DNA from: JAJDTQ01 sp965204235
GTDB taxonomy: Bacteria > Desulfobacterota > Binatia > UBA9968 > JAJDTQ01
DNA length: 64,000 nt
Assembly: GCA_965204235.1 (NCBI GenBank)
Contig: OZ241979.1
Location: forward strand, 2,976,001-3,040,000
Reading direction: 5' to 3'
Program-made: the position numbers and the translations under genes
The notes under the pieces: generated by a model
Told to the model about the DNA's origin: nothing
The model's input: the letters and a program-made list of their open reading frames with translations, nothing else
Databases searched by the model: none
Shown: positions 1 through 8,108 of the stretch, in pieces
Numbering within the stretch: the stretch's first letter is position 1
Layout: every line of letters starts with the position of its first letter

Positions 1-118
1 GACGCCGCCGCGGCCGGCTTGCCAGAGGTTCCTTCAGTGGCGCTTCAGGCTTTCGTGTGGGTTGTGACGCTTCCCCCCACGCCATGAGGTACGATTCCCA
101 CCTTGCTGTCCTCGGTTC
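1..118. repeat. Dispersed repeat remnant at window edge
   Basis: Positions 21-31 carry CCAGAGGTTCC, the terminal sequence of repeat family A (compare 61679-61689). Positions 50-118 are a degenerate match to 49607-49680: both have GTGTGGGTTG, then a GATGAGG or CATGAGG block, then CCGTCCTCGG or CTGTCCTCGG. No coding potential was recognised. Confidence 0.5.
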
Positions 119-120
119 GG

Positions 121-264
121 CATTGCAGAGAACTCCGATCCTTTCATAGCGGAGAACTCCGATCCTTTCATTGCAGAGGACTCCGATCCTTTCATTGCAG
201 AGGACTCCGATCCTTTCATTGCAGAGGACTCCGATCCTTTCATTGCAGAGGACTCCGATCCCCT
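121..264. repeat. Tandem array, six 24-bp units
   Basis: Six consecutive 24-bp units are present, each built around CAGAGGACTCCGATCC, starting at 121, 145, 169, 193, 217 and 241. Units 3-5 are identical, and units 1, 2 and 6 diverge slightly. The array runs directly into the family B palindromic element at 261. There are no unique spacers, so this is a minisatellite and not a CRISPR array. A shorter version of the same array precedes the family B copy at 8105. Confidence 0.9.
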
Positions 265-435
265 CCCCCCTTGAGGGGGAGGGTTAGGGAGGGGGGATCT
301 CCGCGCAACCGGACCCATCGGCGCCGACGCCAACGGACAGACGGCTGAAACGGGTTGGGCCGGTCCGTGTAGAGAATTCCTCCCCTCAACCCCACCGTAC
401 CCCCCTCCCTGTCCCTCCCCCTCAAGGGGGGAGGG
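261..435. repeat. Family B palindromic element, copy 1
   Basis: The element is about 175 bp. Both ends are near-perfect inverted copies of a 37-bp sequence beginning CCCTCCCCCCTTGAGGGG, so each end is itself a hairpin. The interior contains GGACAGACGGCTGAAACG and GGCCGGTCCGTG, shared with the copies at 8105, 30017 and 34087. It is non-coding and looks like a MITE. The right flank (ACGCCGTGAGATCCTGCCC) is also conserved between copies. Confidence 0.85.
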
Positions 436-505
436 TACTCTACGCCGTGAGATCCTGCCCACACGAATTCCTGAAGAGCCCCTTCAATTCCTGAAGAGCC
501 CCTTC
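436..505. repeat. 3' arm of family B element with 20-bp duplication
   Basis: The sequence AATTCCTGAAGAGCCCCTTC occurs twice in tandem (466-485 and 486-505). The second copy ends inside the stop codon of the leftward permease gene. The preceding ATCCTGCCCACACG matches the unit that is expanded at 8356-8463 and the right flank of the copy at 30017. Confidence 0.7.
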
Positions 506-1568
506 AGGCTCCGCCGGCCCCCCTGTACAGGGAGGAGTCCTTGTACCGCTTCACCAGGAACCGGGCGAGGACCCCGAGGATGGCGACCGCGGGCGCCGAG
601 AACAGCACGCCCACGAGGCCGAACAGGGCGCCTCCGGCCACCAGGCCGAAGATCAGCCACAGGGGATGCAGGACCAGCCTGGGGTCGATGATGCGCGGGA
701 CCAGCACGTAGTTGGACAGCAGTTGGCCCGCGGCGAATATGCCCGGGACCACCACCGCGACATGGAGCCACTCGGGCCAGTACTGGATCAGGGCGATCCC
801 CAGGGATGCGACGAGGCCGAGGATCGTTCCCACGTAGGGAACGAACGAAAGGACGCCGACGAGCAAGCCGATGGCGAAGCCGTAGGCCAACCCTGCCAGG
901 GAAAGCGCGACGCCGTAGAACGCCGCCAGCGCCGCGCCAAGCACGAGGGAGCCTTGGAGGAACCCCTTGAGCACGCCGTCGATGTCGCGCGCGACGCCGC
1001 GGACCGCCTCTGCATGGTCCCGGGGCAACCCGTCGTCGAGGGCGGCGACCACGTCCGGCCATTGCAGCAGCAGGTAGAAGGCGGTGAGCGGCGTAATGGT
1101 GAGCAGGGCGACCGCCTGGAGGACCGCGGCTCCGTTGCCGAGCAGGCTGAGGCCGTTGAGGACGCCGATGACCACCCCGGTCATGGTTTGGATCCCGCTC
1201 AGCACCCCCTGCTCCAACCCCGCGGCGTGGCTGATGCCCGCCTGGACGAGCAGGGGCCCGAGGAATTTGACCAGGCTCGACAGGAGTTCCGGGAGTTGCC
1301 GGAGCAGTTCCGCGGTCTGCAACCAGACCGGAGGGATCACGAACAGGAACGCGGCGGTTCCGGCGCCCAGGAAGCTCGCCATGACGAGCGCCGCGGCGCG
1401 CAGTCGTGACGTCCCGCGCCTTTCCAGCCATGCCGCGGCCGGGTCGAGGAGCCAGGCGAGAGCGGCGCCGAGGACGAAGGGGAACAGGACCGGGCCCAGG
1501 AGCCAGACCGCCAGCAGCGCCGCGGCCAGCGCCGACAGCCAGAACAATGCCTGTGACCGGGCGTTCAT
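504..1568 (-). CDS. AI-2E family transporter (PerM/YdiK-like permease)
   Basis: This is a 354-residue polytopic inner-membrane protein. It starts with an N-terminal pair of hydrophobic helices (ALFWLSALAAALLAVWLL...), then an amphipathic central region (about residues 65-150), then at least four further membrane helices ending in a KRYKDSSLY tail. Length and layout match the AI-2E/UPF0118 permease family, whose members export autoinducer-like molecules or act as Na+/H+ antiporters. The substrate cannot be assigned. The ATG lies five bases after AGAGG, which belongs to the terminal repeat of a family A element (1570-1669). The stop codon abuts the repeat block at 436-505. It is the last gene of a leftward run. 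Confidence 0.85.
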   Translation of the reverse strand: MNARSQALFWLSALAAALLAVWLLGPVLFPFVLGAALAWLLDPAAAWLERRGTSRLRAAALVMASFLGAGTAAFLFVIPPVWLQTAELLRQLPELLSSLVKFLGPLLVQAGISHAAGLEQGVLSGIQTMTGVVIGVLNGLSLLGNGAAVLQAVALLTITPLTAFYLLLQWPDVVAALDDGLPRDHAEAVRGVARDIDGVLKGFLQGSLVLGAALAAFYGVALSLAGLAYGFAIGLLVGVLSFVPYVGTILGLVASLGIALIQYWPEWLHVAVVVPGIFAAGQLLSNYVLVPRIIDPRLVLHPLWLIFGLVAGGALFGLVGVLFSAPAVAILGVLARFLVKRYKDSSLYRGAGGA

Positions 1569-1569
1569 G

Positions 1570-1669
1570 GGAACCTCTGGTCAACTCCGGAGCGAGGCGG
1601 CTTTCCCCGTGAAAGAGCGCGTCCTTCGACTTCGCTCAGGACGAACGGGGGCAATTGTTCCGAGTTCCC
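1570..1669. repeat. Family A MITE-like element (100 bp)
   Basis: The left end reads GGAACCTCTGGTCAACTCC and the right end reads CAATTGTTCCGAGTTCCC, an imperfect terminal inverted repeat. The core is GCGTCCTTCGACTTCGCTC followed by AGGACGAACGGGG and can fold through CGTCCT/AGGACG. It lies between the permease start codon and the LOG-family gene. CATGG occurs at both edges, but that sequence is partly self-complementary and so is weak evidence for a target duplication. Confidence 0.75.
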
Positions 1670-1694
1670 CATGGGAGACCGGTGGGCCGCGCGC

Positions 1695-2249
1695 TCAGGC
1701 CGGGCCGCGCTCCGGCCGCCCGAGCCGCAGCTCCCTTGCCGTACAGAACCGCACCACTTCGCGTTCCAGCGCGGCCACGTCCTCGCAATCGACGATCACG
1801 GACGACGTCCGGTGGTCCAGCGCCGCGCCGGTGAGCCGGTCGCACCAGCCTCCCGACCCCTGCAGGAGGTAGATGGTCCGTCCGTGGATCCATCCGAAGC
1901 AGAGCTCGGACAGGGTGCCGGCGCCGCCGCCCACCGCCACGACGAAGTCTCCCGCCAGCGCCGTCAGGACGTTGCGCGCGTGGCCCAGGCCGGTGGGGAT
2001 GACCACGCCGCACCAGGGGTTGGCCGCGTCCGCGTCCGTGCCGGGCGTGATGCCCACGGTGAGGCCGCCGGCCCGGGCGGCGCCTCGGGCGGCCGCCTCC
2101 ATGACCCCGCCGCGCCCGCCGGTGACCAGCGTGACGGAGTGGCGCGCGAGCATCTCTCCGGCGCGCTCCGCCAGGGCGAGGACGTGAGCCGGGGCGTCCG
2201 AGTCCCCGACCAGGGCGGCTTGCGCAAAACGTCCCGCGCCGGGGGTCAC
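1695..2249 (-). CDS. LOG-family / TIGR00725-like Rossmann protein
   Basis: The 184-residue protein is related to the lysine-decarboxylase-like (LOG) family, which includes cytokinin-activating phosphoribohydrolases and molybdenum-cofactor-carrier-like proteins. Supporting motifs are VTGGRGGVMEAAARGA (glycine-rich nucleotide loop), GLGHARN and VVAVGGGAGTLSELCF, equivalent to the PGGxGTxxE signature but with VGG in place of PGG. That substitution is typical of the TIGR00725 subgroup, so hydrolase activity should not be assumed. The GTG start lies 18 bases after the UbiD stop codon, so the two are probably cotranscribed. The start is inferred from spacing, and the function in this cluster is unknown. 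Confidence 0.7.
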   Translation of the reverse strand: MTPGAGRFAQAALVGDSDAPAHVLALAERAGEMLARHSVTLVTGGRGGVMEAAARGAARAGGLTVGITPGTDADAANPWCGVVIPTGLGHARNVLTALAGDFVVAVGGGAGTLSELCFGWIHGRTIYLLQGSGGWCDRLTGAALDHRTSSVIVDCEDVAALEREVVRFCTARELRLGRPERGPA

Positions 2250-2267
2250 CGGTCCGTCCGTCTGCGG

Positions 2268-3734
2268 TCACTCCAGCAGGTAGCCGAATTTCTCATGCGC
2301 TTTCCGCACCACTTCCGGGCTGGGCGCGTTCACCTTGGGGTACTTGTCGAACCACTCGAAGGGGCGGCAGGCATCGACGATGACGCGGGAGTTGGTGATG
2401 TCGCGGGCCGCGCGCTGCTCCGGGGTCACGCGGGGGTCCGCGGGAGAGGTGCGCATCTTGCGCAGGATCTCGATGGAGGTCTCGGGGTCGCACCGGGTGA
2501 GCATGGCCCAGATCAACTGGTCGAGGTTCGATACGTCGATGTCGTCGTCCACCACGATGACGAACTTGCACCCATAGACCACCGAGCCGCAGGTGGACGC
2601 CAGCGCGCCCGCCTGCCGGGCGTGGCCGGGATACCGTTGCTTGATGGCGACGCCGTGCATCAGGCGCGAGGCGCCCGCCTCGTGGCACCACACCTGGGTC
2701 ACGTCCGGGACGCCGGCGTCGGCCAGTTCCTGCTTGAGCATGGCCGAGCGCATGATGGCCCGGTAGCGCGCCATCTCGTCGGGGCCGGCGCCCAGCGGCG
2801 GGACTCCCAGGATGACGGGGTCGTTGCGGTGGTAGATGGCGCGCACGTCCAGGGTCGGCTGCTCGCTTGCGCCGCCGGCGTAGTACCCGGTCCACTCGCC
2901 GAACGGCCCTTCCACCGCGCGGTTGCCGGAGGTCAGGAACCCTTCCAGCACGATCTCGGCGTTGGCCGGGAAGGGCAGGCCGGTGACCTTGCCCCGCACC
3001 ACCTCCACCGGGGCGCCGCGCAGTCCGCCCACCACGTCGAACTCGCACACGCCGTAGGGAAACTCCGTCCCCGCCACGAAGAACGACATGGGGTCGCTCC
3101 CCACCACCAGGGCCACGGGCATGGGTTGGCCCTGGTCGAAGTACTTCTTGCGGTGCATGTAGGCGTGCTTGCCGGGAACGAACAGCAGGCTCACCGACTT
3201 CCTGCCCTGGACCATGGCGCGGTACGTGCCCACGTTGATCCACCGTTCCTCCGGGTCGATGGTCACGCAGAAACAGCCCGTGCCGATGTAGCGGCCGCCG
3301 TCGTCCGCGTGCCACTTGGGGGTGGGGAACAGGGTCACGTCCACGTCGTCGCCGGTGAGGACGTTCTCGAACACCGGTCCGTGGTCCACCACCACGTGGG
3401 GCAGCCGCCGCTGGACCTTGATGTAGTGCTCGAAGAACGCCTGGCTGAGCTCCTGCTTGGTGAGGTGTTCGGGGAACCCCAGCGTCATGTTCCGGCGTTT
3501 GCCGGCAAAGGCGTTGATCATGACCCGGAACCCCTTGGGGCATCCGGGGACCTCGTCGAACAGGACCGCGGGCCCGTGGTCGGCGCGGATCACCGCGTCC
3601 GCGGCCAGTCCGATGTCCTCCTGCCAGCTCGCGCCGGTGACGGTGCGGAGTTCGCCCAGGGCGTCGGCCCGGGCCATCCATTCGCGCAGGTCGCGGTAGG
3701 GGAGTCTGGCTTCGATGTCAGCGGTTGTCGTCAC
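2268..3734 (-). CDS. UbiD family (de)carboxylase
   Basis: The 488-residue protein belongs to the UbiD family, prenylated-FMN-dependent enzymes that reversibly decarboxylate aromatic or alpha,beta-unsaturated acids. It shows the family's N-terminal LREWMARADALGELRTV region, a central FPTPKWHADDGGRYIGTG segment, and GPFGEWTGYYAGG near residue 280, which carries the catalytic glutamate region. Length is normal. No ubiX flavin prenyltransferase is seen in the window, so it must be elsewhere. The likely start is GTG, preceded by GAGGTCGAG. A family A element separates it from the IspH-like gene upstream. Context with IspH-like and VOC proteins suggests aromatic-acid catabolism, but the substrate is unknown. 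Confidence 0.88.
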   Translation of the reverse strand: MTTTADIEARLPYRDLREWMARADALGELRTVTGASWQEDIGLAADAVIRADHGPAVLFDEVPGCPKGFRVMINAFAGKRRNMTLGFPEHLTKQELSQAFFEHYIKVQRRLPHVVVDHGPVFENVLTGDDVDVTLFPTPKWHADDGGRYIGTGCFCVTIDPEERWINVGTYRAMVQGRKSVSLLFVPGKHAYMHRKKYFDQGQPMPVALVVGSDPMSFFVAGTEFPYGVCEFDVVGGLRGAPVEVVRGKVTGLPFPANAEIVLEGFLTSGNRAVEGPFGEWTGYYAGGASEQPTLDVRAIYHRNDPVILGVPPLGAGPDEMARYRAIMRSAMLKQELADAGVPDVTQVWCHEAGASRLMHGVAIKQRYPGHARQAGALASTCGSVVYGCKFVIVVDDDIDVSNLDQLIWAMLTRCDPETSIEILRKMRTSPADPRVTPEQRAARDITNSRVIVDACRPFEWFDKYPKVNAPSPEVVRKAHEKFGYLLE

Positions 3735-3767
3735 CGGTCTCGACCTCGTTTCAGGCGGTCAACTTCA

Positions 3768-3877
3768 GGAGCCTCTGTTCAATTCCGGCATGAGGCGCCT
3801 CTCCTGTGTGGAAAGCGCGTCCTTCGACTTCGCTTCGCTACGCTCAGGACGAACGGGGGCAATTGTTCGGAGTTTCC
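3768..3877. repeat. Family A MITE-like element (110 bp)
   Basis: It begins GGAGCCTCTGTTCAATTCC and ends CAATTGTTCGGAGTTTCC, with the central stem-loop GCGTCCTTCGACTTCGCTTC and AGGACGAACGGGG. CTTCAGG occurs at both edges (3763-3769 and 3877-3883), a possible 7-bp target duplication. The right-hand copy contains the stop codon of the IspH-like gene, so the element lies exactly at that gene's 3' end within an apparent operon. Confidence 0.8.
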
Positions 3878-3878
3878 T

Positions 3879-4763
3879 TCAGGCGGCCATGGACTTGATG
3901 CGCTCCACCGCCTGGTCCACCAGCTCGTCGGTGGTCTCGTTGGCGCCGATGACGCCCACCCTGGACTTTCCCGTGAACCACGCGCGGTCCAGGTCCTCGA
4001 CCTTCTCGATGCGGTGGACGTTGTGGTTGAACGCCTGGGCCACCTCCACCATGCGGTTGGTCATGCCCTCGGTCCAGCCGAAGATCACCACCGCCTCCAC
4101 GTCCCGGGCGAGGTCCTCGACCTTGGGCAGGCGCTGCAGCGAGTCGATGCACGCGGTGTTGCGGATGAGGACGTTGGCGAACCGTTCCAGCAGCAGCGCC
4201 ATGATCTTCTTGTAGCTCTCCATCCAGAACGTGGTCTGGACGATGACCCCCACGGGCTCGAACCGGGTCAGGCGGATCTCCTTCACGTCGTCTTCGTTCT
4301 CGACGATGAAGACTTCCCGCTCCTTCTCCGCGGCGATGCCCATGAGGCGCGGAATGCCGTGGTGCGTGCGGCTGCTCAGGATCACCAGGTGGCGCCCCTG
4401 CTCCAGCAGCTCCAATTCCGCCTCCTCCTGCTGCACCACGAAGGGGCAGGTGGCGTCCGCCAGGAGCTCCAGGCCCTGCTCGCGCGCCTTCCGGCGGACC
4501 TCCGGCGGCGCCCCGCGGACCCCGTAGATGAGCTTCTCGTCCCGGATGGACTCCATGTCGTCGGTGGAGCGGATGCCCTCCTCTTCTTCCAGCGACCGGA
4601 AGGCGATGAAGTCGTTCTCGGGCCTCAGGGACCACACCGCCAACCCGCCGCCGTGTTTCTCGACCATCTTCCGGTGCATGGCCCCGGCCCGGTGCACGCC
4701 CACGCAGAGGCCGGAGGGGGGGATGCCCTTGGTGTTCTCGAAGCCCACCTTCACCACTTCCAT
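3879..4763 (-). CDS. IspH/LytB-like iron-sulfur protein, catalytic pocket altered
   Basis: The 294-residue protein is clearly homologous to IspH (HMBPP reductase). All three cluster cysteines are placed as in IspH: C20 in GLCVGV, C106 in LADATCPFV and C205 in NTACID. The QTTF motif (176-179) and the GAPPEVRRKAREQGL region are also retained. Residues that bind HMBPP diphosphate in IspH are not. The SAHG histidine is R83, the HPEVEG glutamate is G136, and the SSNS motif is replaced by WTEGMTN. It therefore probably carries a [4Fe-4S] cluster but reduces something else. It lies in an operon-like run with UbiD and VOC genes. GAGGAGG precedes the ATG. True IspH activity is unlikely. Confidence 0.75.
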   Translation of the reverse strand: MEVVKVGFENTKGIPPSGLCVGVHRAGAMHRKMVEKHGGGLAVWSLRPENDFIAFRSLEEEEGIRSTDDMESIRDEKLIYGVRGAPPEVRRKAREQGLELLADATCPFVVQQEEAELELLEQGRHLVILSSRTHHGIPRLMGIAAEKEREVFIVENEDDVKEIRLTRFEPVGVIVQTTFWMESYKKIMALLLERFANVLIRNTACIDSLQRLPKVEDLARDVEAVVIFGWTEGMTNRMVEVAQAFNHNVHRIEKVEDLDRAWFTGKSRVGVIGANETTDELVDQAVERIKSMAA

Positions 4764-4853
4764 GGGAACCTCCTCGTTGGAGACGGACCGCCGAAGACCG
4801 ACCGGCGAGGGGACCGGCGGTTCGCGCCGGCGCCGTTGCCGGGACCGGAGGGG

Positions 4854-5897
4854 TCACCCGTGCGCGGGTCGGACCTTCCCGGCCTCGACGGCCACGTCCT
4901 TCAGGTATTCTTCCTGCTCGACGATGGTGTAGAGCGTCAGCGAGCCGTCGTCCTTCACCGGCACGCCGCCGAAGAAGTGGAACGCGTGGCCGTCCCAGTC
5001 GTAGAACTCGTCGCCCCGCTCGTACATGGCCTTCCACTGGTAACCGACCGGGCTCCGGTGCAGGCCGGTGCGCGCGGGGAGCGCGTCCTCCTCTTCCAGG
5101 GTCATGCGGGCCTCTTCCTTTGCCGCATCTTCCTCCGGCAGGCCTTCCCACATGCGGCGGTAGTTGGGCATGAACTCCTCCGCCCGCACGGTCAACGCCG
5201 TGTGCATGTCCCACCAGGGTCCGTGCCCGGCCACCCGCTCGTCCACCCGGTCCGCGAGTTGGTAGATGAGCCGTGCGCCGGCGCGCAGGCGCAGCACCAG
5301 CATGCCTTCGGCGACCGTGGGGCTCCTTTCCGGCTTCAGGGCGCAGTAGGTCTCGAAGAACTCCGCGGTCCGGCCCAGGTCCCGGGAGCCGTACACCGCG
5401 TGGCTGATCCGGCCCACCCCTTCCGAGGTGCGGACCTCCATGGCTCCTTCGGGCATGCGCTCGGGGGCCCAGAACTCGTACTGGTTGCCGTCCGGGTCGG
5501 CGAAGTGGATGACGGTCCCTTCGTCGCCGCCCGCGGCCGTCCGGACCGGGTCGGTGTGCGGGATGCGGTGGCGGTCCAGCCGCTCGAGGTGGGCGTCCAC
5601 GTCCTCGGGCCGGACGTAGAAACCGCACCGGGGCGTGTCCTCGCCCAGGGGCTTGGCCGGCGGATAGACCTCGGGCTGGAGGAACGCGCCGATGCGGCAG
5701 GACTCGCCGTCCCACCAGAGGAAGCACATGATCGGCGCGTCCTTCTTGCGCCCGGCGGTGGTGATGCCCCGGATGGGCCTTCGCGTGAGGCCGGTGGCGT
5801 TCACGGCCCAATCGACCCAGGCCACCATGTCGTTGGTCCCGACGATGAAGTGGTCGATCCAGTGGACTGTTCCGCGAGGCTCAGGGTCTGCTGCCAT
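4854..5897 (-). CDS. VOC superfamily protein, two-module dioxygenase-like
   Basis: The 347-residue protein has two vicinal-oxygen-chelate modules, as in extradiol ring-cleavage dioxygenases. Module 1 starts WIDHFIVGTNDM, contains WWDGESCRIGAFL and closes with FADPDGNQYEFW. Module 2 starts ISHAVYGSRDLGRTAEFFETY and closes with YDWDGHAFHFFGG. Candidate metal ligands are the histidine of WIDH, that of ISHAV and a glutamate near QYEFW, but two-module enzymes use only one module. GGGAGGTGACCC precedes the ATG. It is the first gene of the leftward cluster. Isomerase or glyoxalase-like activity cannot be excluded. Confidence 0.7.
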   Translation of the reverse strand: MAADPEPRGTVHWIDHFIVGTNDMVAWVDWAVNATGLTRRPIRGITTAGRKKDAPIMCFLWWDGESCRIGAFLQPEVYPPAKPLGEDTPRCGFYVRPEDVDAHLERLDRHRIPHTDPVRTAAGGDEGTVIHFADPDGNQYEFWAPERMPEGAMEVRTSEGVGRISHAVYGSRDLGRTAEFFETYCALKPERSPTVAEGMLVLRLRAGARLIYQLADRVDERVAGHGPWWDMHTALTVRAEEFMPNYRRMWEGLPEEDAAKEEARMTLEEEDALPARTGLHRSPVGYQWKAMYERGDEFYDWDGHAFHFFGGVPVKDDGSLTLYTIVEQEEYLKDVAVEAGKVRPAHG

Positions 5898-6560
5898 GGG
5901 TCACCTCCCTGTGCTGGCGAGTTGTGCGGACGAGTCGCGGTCCGGCGCGTCTCCCCAGGGTATTTGCCGCCGCCGAGACTGCGATTATCAGAGCGGCTCG
6001 GCGGTGTCAACGATCCCGCAACCCGGCTGTAGGGAGACAAAATTGGTGATAGCGGGATTATCCGGGATTTGGCGGAATTTTAGTGGGACGTTTCGGGATG
6101 ACAAAATAAATGACGATTTGAGGGTGGAAAAGGGGGATAAAAGGGCTGGAAAGCCGATTTTTTGTCGAGGTTTTACCCCCTTTTTCCACCGGGAAATTTT
6201 CGACTTTCCCTGGATTGACAATGGTGGTGGGCCGGGTTAGGTTCCGGGCTGGCGCTGGAAGCATATTCGCAATCCTCTCATGCCCGCGGGCGAGCGTGGG
6301 TTCACATGCGGCCCACCCAGCGCCGCCCCCTCCTCACACCGGCGCCGGGGCTCCGGCGCGCGTCCGGCGGCGCCCGGAAAGTCGAGTCCCGCCCGCGCCG
6401 CGGGTTGAAGTATCAATTGCTTCATGCTATCAACCGCGTCTTCTTGCAGTAGGGTCACACGGCGCCTGCGCGCGCGGCCAGCGCCGCGGGCGCCGTGTGA
6501 TAGACGGACGGCCCTTTCACCAGACCATCCCGACCACACGCGGAGAGGTAGAGGAGTACC
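5898..6560. other. Intergenic region upstream of glnA, with AT-rich core
   Basis: This 660-bp gap separates the divergent VOC and glnA genes. Bases 6030-6215 are strikingly A/T-rich against the rest of the window (runs such as CGATTTTTTGTCGAGG, CCCTTTTTCCACC and GGAAATTTTCGAC), as expected of a regulatory region or of foreign DNA. No open frame here resembles a protein. I found no sigma-54 motif or obvious operator here. Confidence 0.6.
6215..6243 (+). promoter_or_regulatory. Candidate sigma-70-type promoter upstream of glnA
   Basis: A perfect -35 hexamer TTGACA (6215-6220) is followed after 17 bases by TAGGTT, which matches only three of six -10 positions. It is the best match in the gap but lies 300 bp from glnA, so the assignment is weak. 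Confidence 0.3.
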
Positions 6561-7979
6561 ATGGCAACGCTATCGGACGTGCAGAAGACCATTTCGGACA
6601 AGAAGGTGCAGCGAGTGGAGCTGCTCGTGACCGACCTGATCGGGCGCTGGCAGCATTTTGCGATACCGCCCTCCCGGGTGAACGACAGCCTCGTCAACCG
6701 CGGCCTCGGCTTCGACGGCTCCAGCTTGCGCGGCTTCCAGTCCATCGACGAATCGGACATGCTGCTGGTCCCGGACCTCGACACGGCTCGCATCGATCCC
6801 GTGGAGTCGGAACCGACCCTGAAGATGATCTGCGACATCGTGGACCCGATGACGGGCGAACGCTACTCCCGGGACCCCCGCTACGTGGCCACCAAGGCCG
6901 AGGCGCACCTCAAGGGCACCGGCATCGCCGACAAGGCGTTCTTCGGCCCGGAGCTGGAGTTCTTCCTGTTCGACCACGTGCAGTTCGGCCTCAAGATCAA
7001 CTCGTCGTTCTACGTGGTGGAGTCCGACGAGGCGGACTGGAACTCCGGCCGGGACGAGGACGGCCACAACCTCGGCTACAAGATCCCGCCCAAGCAGGGT
7101 TATTCCCCGGTGGCCCCCTTCGACAAGCTCTCCGAGCTGCGTTGGGAGATGGCCGAGAAGATGGGGCAGGTGGGGATGGATTTCGAGGTGCACCACCACG
7201 AGGTGGCCACCGGCGGCCAGAACGAGATCGCCACACGGTTCGGCACGTTGCGCGACAAGGCCGACGAGGCCCAGTGGTACAAGCACATCGTTCGCAACGT
7301 GGCCCTCGCCCACGGCAAGTCCGCCACCTTCATGCCCAAGCCCCTGTTCGGGGACAACGGCACCGGCATGCACGTGCACCAGTCCCTCTGGCTCGGCGAC
7401 CAGCCGCTCTTCTACGACGAGGACGGCTACGCTCAGCTATCGGAGTTGGCGCGGCACTACATCGGCGGCCTTCTGAAGCACGGTCCGTCGCTGCTCGCCT
7501 TCTGCGCCCCCACGACCAATTCCTACAAACGCCTGGTCCCCGGGTTCGAGGCGCCGGTCTATCTGGCCTACTCCCAGCGCAACCGCTCGGCTGCCGTCCG
7601 CATCCCCACCTACGAGACCTCGGCGGCCAGCAAGCGGCTGGAGTTCCGCCCGCCCGACCCCTCGGCCAACACCTACCTGGCCTTCTCGGCCATGCTGATG
7701 GCGGGACTCGACGGCATCCAGAACCGCATCGAACCCGGCGACCCGGTGGACACCGACATCTACGAGCTCTCTCCCGAGGAGATCGGCAGCATCCCCGCGG
7801 TGCCGACCTCCATGGAAGACGCGGTGGCGGCCCTGGGCGCCGACCACGAGTACCTGACCCGGGGCGGCGTGTTCACCCAGGACGTCATCGACCACTACAT
7901 CTCCTTCAAGGAGCAGGAGTCCCGGGACGTCTTCCTGCACCCCGTGCCCGCGGAGTTCTTCCACTACTACCACATCTAG
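6561..7979 (+). CDS. glnA: Glutamine synthetase type I
   Basis: The 472-residue enzyme condenses glutamate and ammonia with ATP in the cytoplasm. Signature segments are GFDGSSLRGFQSIDESDM near the N-terminus, FGPELEFFLFD, NGTGMHVHQSLW, NRSAAVRIP and EFRPPDPSANTYLAF. The adenylylation loop reads DIYELSPEE with the target tyrosine at position 401, so the enzyme is probably controlled by GlnE, as in GSI-beta enzymes. The start is well supported by GAGGAG seven bases before the ATG. It is monocistronic: repeats follow, and a strong hairpin lies just after the stop. The PII/AmtB genes at 36.6-38.2 kb are the matching nitrogen-sensing parts. Confidence 0.97.
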   Translation: MATLSDVQKTISDKKVQRVELLVTDLIGRWQHFAIPPSRVNDSLVNRGLGFDGSSLRGFQSIDESDMLLVPDLDTARIDPVESEPTLKMICDIVDPMTGERYSRDPRYVATKAEAHLKGTGIADKAFFGPELEFFLFDHVQFGLKINSSFYVVESDEADWNSGRDEDGHNLGYKIPPKQGYSPVAPFDKLSELRWEMAEKMGQVGMDFEVHHHEVATGGQNEIATRFGTLRDKADEAQWYKHIVRNVALAHGKSATFMPKPLFGDNGTGMHVHQSLWLGDQPLFYDEDGYAQLSELARHYIGGLLKHGPSLLAFCAPTTNSYKRLVPGFEAPVYLAYSQRNRSAAVRIPTYETSAASKRLEFRPPDPSANTYLAFSAMLMAGLDGIQNRIEPGDPVDTDIYELSPEEIGSIPAVPTSMEDAVAALGADHEYLTRGGVFTQDVIDHYISFKEQESRDVFLHPVPAEFFHYYHI

Positions 7980-7985
7980 CCTCCT

Positions 7986-8018
7986 CGCCGGGGAGCGGCC
8001 GCCCGCCGCTCCCCGGCG
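7986..8018 (+). terminator. Strong hairpin after glnA
   Basis: A perfect 14-bp stem (CGCCGGGGAGCGGC pairing with GCCGCTCCCCGGCG) with a five-base loop starts seven bases after the glnA stop codon. There is no T-run, so it is either an atypical terminator or a 3'-end stabiliser. Confidence 0.6.
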
Positions 8019-8039
8019 CAATTGTGACATCCCCTCCCA

Positions 8040-8108
8040 CGCGGAGAACTCCGATTCCCTAATGGCGAAGAACCCCGATTCCCTGAGGGCGGAGAACTCC
8101 GATTCCCT
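8040..8108. repeat. Short 24-bp tandem array (three degenerate units)
   Basis: Three 22-24-bp units of the form GCGGAGAACTCCGATTCCCT run into the family B element at 8105. This is the same left arm as the longer array at 121-264, with fewer and more degenerate units. Confidence 0.75.

Noticed and set aside
121..264. 24-bp repeats considered as a CRISPR array
   Set aside because: Units are contiguous with no unique spacers and no cas genes are present. The same holds for 8356-8463.
1671..6032. Very long open frame on the plus strand (about 1,450 codons) across the leftward cluster
   Set aside because: It is antisense to five genes with clear family motifs on the minus strand. Its product is His/Arg/Gly-rich low-complexity sequence typical of GC-rich shadow frames.
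6240..6560. Search for a sigma-54 promoter upstream of glnA
   Set aside because: Several TTGC and TGGC fragments occur, but none has the GG/GC spacing required for -24/-12 elements.
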